Origin: Marinobacter sp. HL-58
GTDB taxonomy: Bacteria > Pseudomonadota > Gammaproteobacteria > Pseudomonadales > Oleiphilaceae
NCBI RefSeq assembly: GCF_001314605.1
Contig: NZ_LIHP01000021.1
Location: forward strand, 186,001-250,000
Direction: 5' to 3'
Length of the DNA stretch: 64,000 nucleotides
The translations under genes were made by a program, and so were the position numbers. Of the stretch, positions 27,718 through 35,639 are shown piece by piece. Below the pieces are notes generated by a model. It was not told where the DNA came from, did no database searches, and saw only the letters and a list, made by a program, of their open reading frames with translations. Each line of letters begins with the position of its first letter. Position 1 is the first letter of the stretch.

Positions 27718-27978
27718 TTACTCGGAATCGTTTTTCCGGGAACGTTGGGCATCAAGCCGTTCTTTGATGCGGCTGTCGATCCGGTGGACAAGTTCCTCAT
27801 CCACCTGCTGGCTGGAATGTGCCTTCATGAGGTCGATACTGGCCCGCAGGTTGCCGATAAATGTGCGGCAATGCCCGCACATCAGCAAGTGCATCTTCAC
27901 CGACACCCTGTCCATGGTGCCCAGTTCGCCATCAATGTAATCACTGGCGATACGGGCCAGATCCCGGCACATCAACAT
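27718..27978 (-). CDS. Zinc-finger anti-sigma factor
   Basis: The 86 aa protein has an N-terminal zf-HC2 module with Cys4 and HLLMCGHCRTF (His and two Cys), the zinc-binding arrangement of anti-sigma factors such as ChrR and RsrA. The C-terminal half is charged and without a membrane helix, so it acts in the cytoplasm. Its ATG at 27978 overlaps the end of the ECF sigma gene (27972-27978), which indicates translational coupling. It should hold that sigma factor inactive until an oxidative or metal signal releases zinc; this is inferred from the family. Confidence 0.88.
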   Translation of the reverse strand: MLMCRDLARIASDYIDGELGTMDRVSVKMHLLMCGHCRTFIGNLRASIDLMKAHSSQQVDEELVHRIDSRIKERLDAQRSRKNDSE

Positions 27979-28592
27979 TCGCCTGTCTCCTGGAATGTCT
28001 CGACCATCAGAAAAATTCTCTGCCGTGCCCTGTGTAAGAGCACCCTCAGGTTAGAGGCACTGACATCCAGAATGTTACACACATCATCGGATTTATGCTG
28101 GTGAGCCTCATACAGCATCAAAGCGGAGCGCTGGGTTTCCGGTAATGCAGCCAGATGTTGGTCCAGGCAGTCACTCAGTGCGCCGTTCTCCATCAACGCC
28201 TGGGCCGATTCGTTGGATTTCAGGCCTGGTGGGGTAGCCCAGCGGCCATTGTGTGCGAAGCGATCAGCCAGTTCCGGATCCAGCGTTTCGGAAAAATCGG
28301 AACTGACTTCCCGTTTTGTTTTTCTCAGATGATTCTTGGCCCTGTTGGCAACAATGCGATGAAGCCATGTCTTCAGGCCGGATCTGCCTTCAAATTTCTG
28401 AATGGCATCAATGACCGTAACCCAGCAGTCCTGTACGGTTTCCTCCGCCGAGGACGGGTCCAGGTAAAAGCGGGCTACTGCCAGCATGCCCGGTGTATAT
28501 AAACGCACGGCTTCGTGAAAAGCGGCCTGATCACCGGATTTCAGGCCATTGATGAGGATATCCTCATCAGATTGGTGTTTTGCGGTTTCCAT
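27972..28592 (-). CDS. ECF-type RNA polymerase sigma factor
   Basis: The 206 aa protein has sigma region 2 (about 20-95), with SAEETVQDCWVTVIDAIQKF and LKTWLHRIVANRAKNHLRK, and region 4 (about 135-195), with LPETQRSALMLYEAHQ and VSASNLRVLLHRARQRIF. There is a longer than usual linker (about 95-135). It is followed by an overlapping zinc-finger anti-sigma gene. Two opposed GGAACT motifs in the upstream gap may be its own promoter and the promoter of the divergent TVP38-reductase gene. Confidence 0.92.
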   Translation of the reverse strand: METAKHQSDEDILINGLKSGDQAAFHEAVRLYTPGMLAVARFYLDPSSAEETVQDCWVTVIDAIQKFEGRSGLKTWLHRIVANRAKNHLRKTKREVSSDFSETLDPELADRFAHNGRWATPPGLKSNESAQALMENGALSDCLDQHLAALPETQRSALMLYEAHQHKSDDVCNILDVSASNLRVLLHRARQRIFLMVETFQETGEC

Positions 28593-28656
28593 TCCGTATA
28601 CCCTCGGAAATTGTGGGGCCAGAGTCAGGCATTGTTATAGGGGGTTTGCCAGTTGT

Positions 28657-28707
28657 CCGGAACTGCCCGAACTACTGTGTGTCCACTGTTTCACCGATAA
28701 GTTCCGG
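28657..28707. promoter_or_regulatory. Candidate divergent ECF sigma promoters (inverted GGAACT motifs)
   Basis: CCGGAACT at 28657-28664 and AGTTCCGG at 28700-28707 form an 8 bp inverted repeat with the GGAACT of each half facing outward on its strand. GGAAC is the common -35 element for many ECF factors. On the plus strand a GTCC follows 16 nt after the motif, in the place of a -10 element. The minus-strand partner is less clear. This region separates the ECF gene from the TVP38-reductase gene. Confidence 0.35.
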
Positions 28708-28807
28708 CATTTGTGAGTATTCATTCAAAAAAGTTTAGACTGAAGCTGGTGTAACATCCAGCGCCTGGCAGTGTCATTGAAGGCAACAACGTTTTAATTC
28801 ATAACCT

Positions 28808-31009
28808 ATGGATTTAGCCATGAACTCGAAGAAGCTCATCCTGCTTGTCATTATCGCTGCCGTAGTCGCGCTGTTCATCAGCTTCGGGGGACACGAGATA
28901 CTGACGCTGGAAAACCTGCAGAAACACCAGTCGTCCATAGAGCAATGGATAAGCCAGAATCTTCTGATCGCAGTTCTCGGTTTCGCTGTGGTCTACGTGG
29001 TTGTTACCGCCTTGTCCTTGCCGGGTGCGGTGATCATGACCCTTGGCGGGGGGGCGTTTTTCGGGAATCTGTATGGTTTGATTGCGGTGTCCATTGCCTC
29101 GACCATCGGCGCTACTCTGGCCTTCCTGGTTGCCCGTTTCCTGTTGCGGGATACCCTGCGGGACAAATACGCCGAAACGGTTGCGAAAATGGACCGGGGC
29201 ATCAAGAAGGATGGCGCCTTCTACCTGGCGACCCTGCGCCTGGTGCCGGTGTTTCCCTTCTTCCTGATCAACCTGGCCATGGGCCTGACGGCCATGAAGC
29301 TGAAAACCTACGCCCTGGTGAGCTGGGTGGCGATGTTGCCAGGCACGTTCGTGTTCGTGAATGCGGGTACCCAGCTTTCAAAAATTGAATCCACCGGCGA
29401 CATTGTTTCCGCCAATATCCTGCTGTCGTTTGCACTTCTGGGCCTGTTTCCACTGATCGCCAAGTTTGTGGTGGGTTACATTCGCAAGCGCCGGGTCTAT
29501 GCCGGTTGGCAGAAGCCCGAATCCTTTGATTACAACCTGCTGGTAATCGGTGGCGGCTCCGCCGGGCTGGTGTCGGCCTACATTGCCGCGGCGGTGAAGG
29601 CCAAGGTGGCGCTGATCGAGAAAGACAAGATGGGGGGTGACTGCCTGAATACCGGTTGCGTACCCTCCAAGGCACTCATCCGCAGTGCCAAGGCAGCCAA
29701 TACCCTGCGCCATGCCAATCGCTACGGACTTGAAGCCGTGCCGGTTAAGGGCTCTTTCAAAACCATCATGAATCGTGTCAAAGACGTGGTTGCGAAAGTA
29801 GAGCCCCACGATTCTCCGGAACGCTATCGCAAACTGGGTGTGGACTGCATCTCTGGCACCGCCAGCTTCGTATCACCCTGGGAACTGGAAGTGGTCCATA
29901 ACGACGGCCGAACCGAGCGGCTGACTGCCCGCAGTATCGTGGTGGCCACCGGCGGCAAGCCGGCCATGCCCCCGATTCCGGGGCTGAAAGATATGGAGCC
30001 GTTGACCTCCGACAACCTGTGGTCACTGGAAACCCAGCCGGAGCGCCTGCTGGTGCTGGGTGGCGGCCCCATCGGTTCCGAGCTTGCCCACGCCTTTGCC
30101 CGCCTTGGCAGCAAGGTCATTCAGGTGGAAATGGGGGAGCGCCTGCTGGCCAAGGAAGACGCCGATGTGTCCGAGGTAGTCAGGAAGCAGTTTGAAGAGG
30201 ACGGCATTGACCTTCGGCTGGGCCATGCCGCGAAGGAATTTGCCGTCGAGGACGGAGAGAAGGTGGCTTACTGTGAGCACAATGGCGAGCGCGTCCGGAT
30301 TCCGTTTGACCAGGTCCTGGTGGCTGTCGGCCGTGCTGCAAACACCAAAGGCCTCGGTCTGGAGAAGATCGGTGTCGAAACCCTGCCCAATGGCACGGTA
30401 CCGGTGGAGGAAGACATGAGCATGCGCTTCCCCAATGTCTTCGCCTGTGGCGATGTGGCCGGCCCCTACCAGTTTACCCATGCGGCCGCCCACCAGGCCT
30501 GGTACGCAGCGGTGAATGGCCTGTTCGGCCAGTTCAAACGCTTCCGGGTGGATTACCGGGTCATGCCCTGGGTGACCTTCACCTCGCCGGAAGTGGCCCG
30601 TGTAGGTTTGAGCGAGGCAGAAGCGAAGGAGAAGGGCATAGCCTACGAAGTCACCCGTTATGGCCTGGACGACCTGGACCGTGCCATTGCCGAGAGCGAG
30701 GACTATGGCTTCATCAAGGTGCTCACGCCGCCGGGTAAGGACAGGATTCTGGGTGCCGTTGTGGTGGGCATGCACGCAGGCGAAATCCTGGCGGAATTCA
30801 CCCTGGCCATGAAGCACGGCCTGGGCCTGAACAAGATCCTGGGGACCATTCACCCCTACCCGACCTGGAACGAATCCGCCAAGTACGCCGCCGGCGAATG
30901 GAAGCGGGAGCATGCCCCCCAAGGCATCCTCCGGCTTCTGGAGAAACTCCACGGCTGGCGTCGGGGCAAGCAGTCCGGTGACAAGGCCGCTCGGGAAGTT
31001 ACAACGTAA
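28808..31009 (+). CDS. TVP38/TMEM64 membrane domain fused to a flavin disulfide reductase (MerA/Lpd-like)
   Basis: The 733 aa protein joins two modules. Residues about 1-225 are a TVP38/TMEM64 (SNARE-associated, DedA-like) membrane domain with about five helices and FGNLYGLIAVSIASTIGATL. Residues about 238-710 are a pyridine nucleotide-disulfide oxidoreductase with GGGSAGLVSAYIAA (FAD site), the redox disulfide GGDCLNTGCVPSKAL, and GGGPIGSELAHAFARLGS for NAD(P)H. The C-terminal HPYPTWNES segment includes the His used in this family. It lacks the paired C-terminal cysteines of MerA, so mercury reduction is unlikely. The substrate is unknown. The start may be 28808 or the ATG at 28820. Confidence 0.9.
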   Translation: MDLAMNSKKLILLVIIAAVVALFISFGGHEILTLENLQKHQSSIEQWISQNLLIAVLGFAVVYVVVTALSLPGAVIMTLGGGAFFGNLYGLIAVSIASTIGATLAFLVARFLLRDTLRDKYAETVAKMDRGIKKDGAFYLATLRLVPVFPFFLINLAMGLTAMKLKTYALVSWVAMLPGTFVFVNAGTQLSKIESTGDIVSANILLSFALLGLFPLIAKFVVGYIRKRRVYAGWQKPESFDYNLLVIGGGSAGLVSAYIAAAVKAKVALIEKDKMGGDCLNTGCVPSKALIRSAKAANTLRHANRYGLEAVPVKGSFKTIMNRVKDVVAKVEPHDSPERYRKLGVDCISGTASFVSPWELEVVHNDGRTERLTARSIVVATGGKPAMPPIPGLKDMEPLTSDNLWSLETQPERLLVLGGGPIGSELAHAFARLGSKVIQVEMGERLLAKEDADVSEVVRKQFEEDGIDLRLGHAAKEFAVEDGEKVAYCEHNGERVRIPFDQVLVAVGRAANTKGLGLEKIGVETLPNGTVPVEEDMSMRFPNVFACGDVAGPYQFTHAAAHQAWYAAVNGLFGQFKRFRVDYRVMPWVTFTSPEVARVGLSEAEAKEKGIAYEVTRYGLDDLDRAIAESEDYGFIKVLTPPGKDRILGAVVVGMHAGEILAEFTLAMKHGLGLNKILGTIHPYPTWNESAKYAAGEWKREHAPQGILRLLEKLHGWRRGKQSGDKAAREVTT

Positions 31010-31020
31010 ACTAGAAAAAT

Positions 31021-31052
31021 AATGGCACCGGTTGCGTAACACCGGTGTCATT
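31021..31052. terminator. Stem-loop downstream of the TVP38-reductase gene
   Basis: A 12 bp stem (31021-31032 with 31041-31052, one G-U pair) has an 8 nt loop just after the stop codon. There is no U-run on the plus-strand side, so intrinsic termination in that direction is uncertain. It could instead stabilise the mRNA 3' end, or terminate transcription from the opposite strand, where a T-rich run follows. Confidence 0.4.
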
Positions 31053-31095
31053 CATGTGTCAGTAACGAAAGATTCACCGTAAACACGGAGCAGCT

Positions 31096-32058
31096 ATGCC
31101 CCTGACCCAAACCGCCGAAAGACGTATTCCCGCCGTTGAAGTGCTGGAACCCCGGGCCCGCGACAGCTGGACCCACACCCGCAACGGCGACCCGCGCGGT
31201 TATATTGACGCGGATAAGCTCAAGGAGTTATGGATTCACACCGGCACCGCCTGCAACCTGGCCTGCCCCTTCTGCCTTGAGGGTTCCCACCCCGGCGACG
31301 GCCGCATTCCCGGCATGAAGCTGAGCGATGTGAAGCCGTTTATCCACGAAGCCCTGGACATGGGTGTGGAGCAGTTTTCCTTTACCGGCGGCGAGCCGTT
31401 TGTGATCCGGGATTTCATCAACATCCTGGACTACGCCAGCCACCATCGGCCCTGCTTCGTGCTCACCAACGCCACCGACCCGCTGCTCAAGCGTCGGCAC
31501 AAGGTGCTGCCACTGCTGGACAACCCCTACCCGATCCACTTCCGAGTCAGCCTGGACTTCCCCGACCGCGCCCGCCACGACGTGGACCGGGGCGAAGGCA
31601 GCTTCGACAAGGCACTGGAGGGCATCCGTTGGCTGGTGCACCAGGGCTTTAAGGTCTCCATCGCCCGCCAGACCGATCCGGACGAAATCCCTGCGGATGT
31701 GGAAGCGGCCTTCCGCAGCATCTTCCGCGAATGGGGCATCCCGGAAACCCTGGCCTTCACCGCCTTCCCGGACCTGGGTACACCGGGCTCGGAAGACGGC
31801 AGCCCGGAGATCACCGAAACCTGCATGGAGAAGTATCCCACCAGGGAAGCCCGTTCCCATTTCATGTGCACCTACACGCGCATGTTGGTAAAGCGGGATG
31901 ACCAGGTGAGGGTCTATGCCTGCACTCTGGTGGACGACGATCCGCAGTATGACCTTGGCGGTACCCTGGCGGAGAGCATGGATGAGCGCATCATGTTGCG
32001 GCATCACCGGTGTTTTTCGTGCTACCGGTTTGGGGCCAGTTGTTCGGCGCCCGTTTGA
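31096..32058 (+). CDS. Radical SAM protein with C-terminal cysteine cluster
   Basis: The 320 aa protein binds the radical SAM [4Fe-4S] cluster through CNLACPFC at about residues 53-60 and has the SAM-binding TGGEPF region (about 98-103). The C-terminal third carries further cysteines (at about 262, 276 and 306-316, ending SCYRFGASCSAPV), suggesting a second Fe-S cluster of the SPASM/twitch kind. The substrate is unknown. GGAG is placed before the ATG at 31096. It is 86 bp after the TVP38-reductase gene on the same strand and is followed by a symporter and a metallophosphoesterase. Repeat elements occupy its downstream region. Confidence 0.85.
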   Translation: MPLTQTAERRIPAVEVLEPRARDSWTHTRNGDPRGYIDADKLKELWIHTGTACNLACPFCLEGSHPGDGRIPGMKLSDVKPFIHEALDMGVEQFSFTGGEPFVIRDFINILDYASHHRPCFVLTNATDPLLKRRHKVLPLLDNPYPIHFRVSLDFPDRARHDVDRGEGSFDKALEGIRWLVHQGFKVSIARQTDPDEIPADVEAAFRSIFREWGIPETLAFTAFPDLGTPGSEDGSPEITETCMEKYPTREARSHFMCTYTRMLVKRDDQVRVYACTLVDDDPQYDLGGTLAESMDERIMLRHHRCFSCYRFGASCSAPV

Positions 32059-32109
32059 TTTGGGCCTGGGTGGTTTGTTTGGTAGGACTGGTTGCTGGTC
32101 ATTGGCGGC

Positions 32110-32196
32110 CTGGGGGTGGTGTTTTATTTCCTTGGGAAAAAGAACTCGCTTCGCTCAGACACCTTTTTCCTGGCGGAAATAAAACACCACCCCCAG
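32110..32196 (+). repeat. Variable-arm palindromic repeat, copy 1
   Basis: Arms 32110-32131 and 32175-32196 are perfectly complementary over 22 bp. The 43 nt core (32132-32174) contains an inner 8 bp stem GGAAAAAG/CTTTTTCC and the loop with CTCGCTTCGCTCAGACAC. The core differs by one base from copies 3, 4 and 5, while the arm sequence is different. It begins about 50 nt after the radical SAM stop, in the same direction. Confidence 0.9.
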
Positions 32197-32301
32197 ACCG
32201 CGGTTAGCCACTGCAATTCGTTGGGTAAAACAACGCTTTTCTTGAACTCGGTTGCTGTGTCTGGTGGATCGGGGACGGCATGCTGAAAAGTATGAACGAG
32301 G

Positions 32302-32404
32302 CAGTGGTGGAGGGGGTTCAAAAAATGTGGAGCGCCATGGACGGCGCGACCAAGCCCCCCATGGATGGGTTCACGGGCGTTTTTTTGAACCCCCTCCACC
32401 ACTG
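32302..32404. repeat. Second palindromic element, 24 bp perfect arms, different core
   Basis: The arms 32302-32325 and 32381-32404 are perfectly complementary (CAGTGGTGGAGG on the outside, six A/T on the inside). The 55 nt interior holds two small hairpins: GCGCC/GGCGC at 32332-32336 and 32343-32347, and a CCCA/TGGG hairpin around 32358-32369. As RNA this would be a three-way junction. It shares the G-rich outside and A/T-rich inside arm design with the five-copy family but not the core. It is the only copy in the window. Confidence 0.8.
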
Positions 32405-32485
32405 ACTCAAGCACGGTGCTCAGAGGTAACCGGATAAGCCCCGGATGACCGGAAAACAAGGTAGAGAACGAGGACAAGACAGACG

Positions 32486-33889
32486 ATGAATTTTATGGAA
32501 GCCACTCTGTTTTGGGGATTTTTGGTGGTCTATGGCGTGGTGATGTATGTGCTGTCGCCCAAGAGCAAAAACGCCAATTCGTTCTACAAGGGGGCGGATG
32601 ACCAGGGTAATCCGGTGGGGCAGTGGTCGCTGACGGCGAGTATTTTTATCAGCTGGATTTTTGCCAAGTCGGTAACCAACGCCGCCAACCTGGGTGCGGC
32701 CTACGGTGTGACCGGGGGGCTGGCGTATGCCAGTTACTGGCTGTCGATTCCCGTGGCCGGCTACATCATCTATCTGATTCGTACCCAGACCGGGGCCCGC
32801 AGCCTGCAGGATTTTCTGACGTCCCGCTTCGGGCGGCTGGCCAGTCTGGCGTTTGCGGCGGCGATTCTGATCCGGCTGTATAACGAGGTCTGGAGTAATA
32901 CTGCCGTGGTGGGCGGTTACTTCGGCCTGCCTGGGGAGTGGGAATACTGGGGCGCGGCCATGCTGTTCACCCTGTTTACCCTGGCCTACAGCCTCAAGGG
33001 TGGGCTGCGGTCGTCGATTTTCACCGATGTGATCCAGACCTTTGTGTTCGTGTTCTTTGTGGGTGCGGTGCTGTTCCTGATTATTCCCGCCAACGACACC
33101 AGTGCCCTGCTGACCAACGGCGAGTTCAAACTCAATGCCGGTTTCGACCTGTTGCTGGTGGCGCTGTTGCAGATGTTCAGCTATCCCTTCCACGATCCGG
33201 TGCTGACCGACCGGGGCTTTGTGAACAAGGAAAAAACCATGCTCAAGAGCTTCGTGGTGGCGGGGCTGCTGGGCTTTGTGGCGGTGTTTATCTTCAGTCT
33301 GGTGGGTGTGCATGCGCGGCTGAACGGCATTGAGGCCATGGGTAATGCGCCGGCTGCCGTGGGGCAGTCCCTGGGGCTGGCGGCGCTGTTTTTTATGAGC
33401 GTCATCATGATGACCTCGGCGGGCTCCACGCTGGATTCCACCTTCAGTTCCCTGGCCAAGTCACTGGCGGTGGACCTGCCGCGCCTGGCGAAGCGGGCGA
33501 AGGACCGGTTGCCGAGTGTGCGGGTTGGCGCGGTGATCATGATCATCTTCGCCTTCCTGGGCAACATTCCGATGTTTGCCGGCACCGACATCCTGTTGGC
33601 CACCACCATCTCCGGCACCATGGTGATGGGGCTGGCGCCGGTGTTCCTGTTTTACGGGTTTACCCGCTGGTCGCCCTGGAGCTTCCATCTCAGTTTCTGG
33701 ACCGGGCTGGGGCTTGGCATTCTGCTGTCGGCGGGGCTGATTCCTTCGAGCTGGGCCATTGGCGAGGGCGCCTATGCGCTGCTGCTGGGCACCAATACTT
33801 ATGGCTTTCTGATTTGCACCGCCGGGTTCTTCCTGCCGCTGCTGGCGCGCCGGCTTGCCGGTCGGTCGTTGGCCGCGGGTGAGGTGTAG
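32486..33889 (+). CDS. Sodium:solute symporter (SSS family)
   Basis: The 467 aa protein has about 12-13 membrane helices with the SSS fold. The early helices include QWSLTASIFISWIFAKSV, and the core has MTSAGSTLDSTFSSLAKSL (about residues 308-326), which fits the conserved helix that binds sodium. The substrate is not evident; related proteins move amino acids, sugars, organic acids or urea. An AGGA about 12 nt before the ATG is a slightly distant ribosome binding site. The metallophosphoesterase reading frame begins 2 nt after its stop, so the two were probably one operon. Confidence 0.85.
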   Translation: MNFMEATLFWGFLVVYGVVMYVLSPKSKNANSFYKGADDQGNPVGQWSLTASIFISWIFAKSVTNAANLGAAYGVTGGLAYASYWLSIPVAGYIIYLIRTQTGARSLQDFLTSRFGRLASLAFAAAILIRLYNEVWSNTAVVGGYFGLPGEWEYWGAAMLFTLFTLAYSLKGGLRSSIFTDVIQTFVFVFFVGAVLFLIIPANDTSALLTNGEFKLNAGFDLLLVALLQMFSYPFHDPVLTDRGFVNKEKTMLKSFVVAGLLGFVAVFIFSLVGVHARLNGIEAMGNAPAAVGQSLGLAALFFMSVIMMTSAGSTLDSTFSSLAKSLAVDLPRLAKRAKDRLPSVRVGAVIMIIFAFLGNIPMFAGTDILLATTISGTMVMGLAPVFLFYGFTRWSPWSFHLSFWTGLGLGILLSAGLIPSSWAIGEGAYALLLGTNTYGFLICTAGFFLPLLARRLAGRSLAAGEV

Positions 33890-33891
33890 GA

Positions 33892-34842
33892 ATGAGCGAA
33901 GGCAGAAGCTGTCCCCTGGCCTATCGATACCGGGCTGCCGACTTGTGCCGGGAACCCGCTCAGGTTATTGAAGACGTGCTCTACATTATCGGGGGGCTCT
34001 ACGGAAACCCTTACGCCCTTGATGAAATCGAGCGGATGGCGCTTCAGTAAGAACGGCAGGGGCACAGGGTAAGGCTGATTTTCAACGGGGATTTTAACTG
34101 GTTCAACGCCGATGACAGCCTGTTCATGGAGATCAACAGCCGCGTGCTGGATCACACCGTCAGCCTGGGCAATGTCGATTACGAGCTTGCCAATCCCAAC
34201 GAGGGAGCCGGCTGTGGCTGTGCCTACCCGGATTTTGTTGATGAGTCTGTGGTGGCGCGCTCCAATGCCATCATGGAACGGCTTCAGGGGGTGGCTGGTG
34301 ATCATCCGGATATCCAGGAGCGGCTGGCTCTACTGCCCCGTTACCGCTGCGTGTTGTTTGGAGGCCTAAAGGTTTTAGTGGTGCATGGTGATCCCGAGTC
34401 CCTGGCCGGCTGGGGTCTGGCCCATGAATCCTTTGTGGCTGGTAACGAGGCGAAACTTGCAGAGTGGTTCGGTCACTCCGGCGCTGATGTGATTGCCTCC
34501 ACCCATACCTGCCTGCCGGCACTCTGGGCGGGCATCGCGGAAGGTCGCAGTCGCATAGTAGTTAATAATGGCTCGGCGGGCATGGGAAACCTGTCACGGG
34601 ACCCGCGGGGGCTGATCACCCGCATTGCCCTGACAAGCCCCCTGGCCCAGCCGGTAGCCGGCCTTGAACGTCATGGCCTGAATGTATCCCTGGTGCCCGT
34701 CGACTATGACCGGGATGCCTGGTTGCCGCGGTTTGACCAGCTCTGGCCCGTTGGTTCAGCGGCCTCGGTATCCTACCGGAGCCGTATAACCGGCGGAACA
34801 TCCCTGAAGCCAGATCAGGTTGTGTTTCCTTCCGCTATCTAA
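33892..34842 (+). pseudogene. Metallophosphoesterase interrupted by an in-frame TAA
   Basis: Reading from the ATG at 33892 gives 52 codons, then TAA at 34048-34050, then the same frame continues without a break to the stop ending at 34842. The joined protein (about 315 residues) would have NGDFNWFNAD, GNVDYELA, VVHGDPESLAGWGL, ASTHTCLPA and NNGSAGMGN. The GNVD, HGD and THT pieces are the metal-binding motifs of calcineurin-like phosphoesterases, so it is a single interrupted gene. Re-initiation at the ATG at 34126 could make a 238 aa protein but would lose the first metal motif. The cause is a nonsense mutation or a sequencing error. Confidence 0.8.
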
Positions 34843-34928
34843 TGAAACGGTCACTGGCGCCTGCCTGAATCCGGTCTATTCTTTAGGGGTGGGGCGGTAA
34901 AGCCCGTTGTGTGTTCAGTAACCCTGAC

Positions 34929-34956
34929 TTGAAATATATTTTGTGGTCTATATAAT
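34929..34956 (+). promoter_or_regulatory. Sigma-70 type promoter for ectA
   Basis: TTGAAA at 34929-34934 and TATAAT at 34951-34956 are separated by 16 bp, about 35 bp before the ectA ATG. The -10 matches the consensus exactly. Ectoine promoters are usually induced by high osmolarity; no operator is evident. Confidence 0.75.
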
Positions 34957-34991
34957 TCAACGCTAACTTTTTGAGGCGAATCGATCACGTT

Positions 34992-35507
34992 ATGACATCA
35001 GAAGGCTCGAATACCACCGCCATCAGCCTCCGGGTACCGGTCAAGGATGATGGCTACAGGCTCCACCAGCTGGTGGCCCAGTGTCCACCGCTGGACCCCA
35101 ACTCGATCTACTGCAACCTCCTGCAGTGCAGCCACTTTGCCGAAACCGGCGTGGCGGCGGAGATAGACGGCGATCTGGTCGGTTTTATTTCCGGATATAT
35201 TCCCCCCCAACAGCCCGAAACCGTATTTGTCTGGCAAGTGGCCGTGCACGAGAAAGGTCGTGGTCAGGGTCTGGCCAAGCGGATGCTGAAGGCGATTGTG
35301 GCCCGGGATGCGTGCAAGAACGTGACCCATATGGAGACCACCATCACTGAAGACAATGAGGCCTCCTGGGCGTTGTTCCGGTCATTTGCCCGTGACATGG
35401 GTGCAGAGCTCACCTATCACGAGCATTTTGAGAAAGAGACCCACTTCGGCGGTGAGCACGATTCCGAGTTCCTGCTCCGCATCGGGCCTTTCACAAAACC
35501 GGTATAA
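34992..35507 (+). CDS. ectA: L-2,4-diaminobutyrate acetyltransferase
   Basis: The 171 aa GNAT-fold enzyme has the EctA-typical start DPNSIYCNLLQCSHF (about residues 35-49), the acetyl-CoA loop VHEKGRGQGLAKRML and the ETTITEDNEASWALF segment. It acetylates L-2,4-diaminobutyrate at N-gamma, the second step of ectoine synthesis, in the cytosol. I chose the ATG at 34992; an in-frame TTG at 34971 would add seven residues. GAGG lies about 15 nt ahead, a rather long distance. A consensus promoter is just upstream and ectB starts 132 bp after its stop. Confidence 0.95.
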   Translation: MTSEGSNTTAISLRVPVKDDGYRLHQLVAQCPPLDPNSIYCNLLQCSHFAETGVAAEIDGDLVGFISGYIPPQQPETVFVWQVAVHEKGRGQGLAKRMLKAIVARDACKNVTHMETTITEDNEASWALFRSFARDMGAELTYHEHFEKETHFGGEHDSEFLLRIGPFTKPV

Positions 35508-35639
35508 AAGCCTTCCCGGAAAACGATATACCCCTGTTTGGACCGGCCGGCAGATTGCTGAGGTGAATCTGTCATAACGGCCTTAACCAACGTGCCACCG
35601 CACAACTACCTCGAACCTGACATGCTAAGAGGCAAGAAC

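Larger units (their letters stand above)
32059..32485. other. Intergenic region holding two different palindromic elements
   Basis: The 427 bp gap between the radical SAM and symporter genes contains a repeat-family palindrome (32110-32196) and a second, unrelated one (32302-32404). The remaining sequence (32197-32301 and 32405-32485) shows no clear ORF, promoter hexamers or RNA gene. The symporter promoter could lie after the second palindrome. Confidence 0.6.

Noticed and set aside
28808..31009. Mercuric reductase assignment for the reductase module
   Set aside because: The MerA C-terminal cysteine pair and the N-terminal metal-binding domain are missing, and no mer genes are nearby.
32092..32286. 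Short frames spanning the palindromic repeats (also near 53.1, 53.3, 61.5 and 62.1 kb)
   Set aside because: They run through both arms of the repeats and have no ribosome binding sites or family resemblance.
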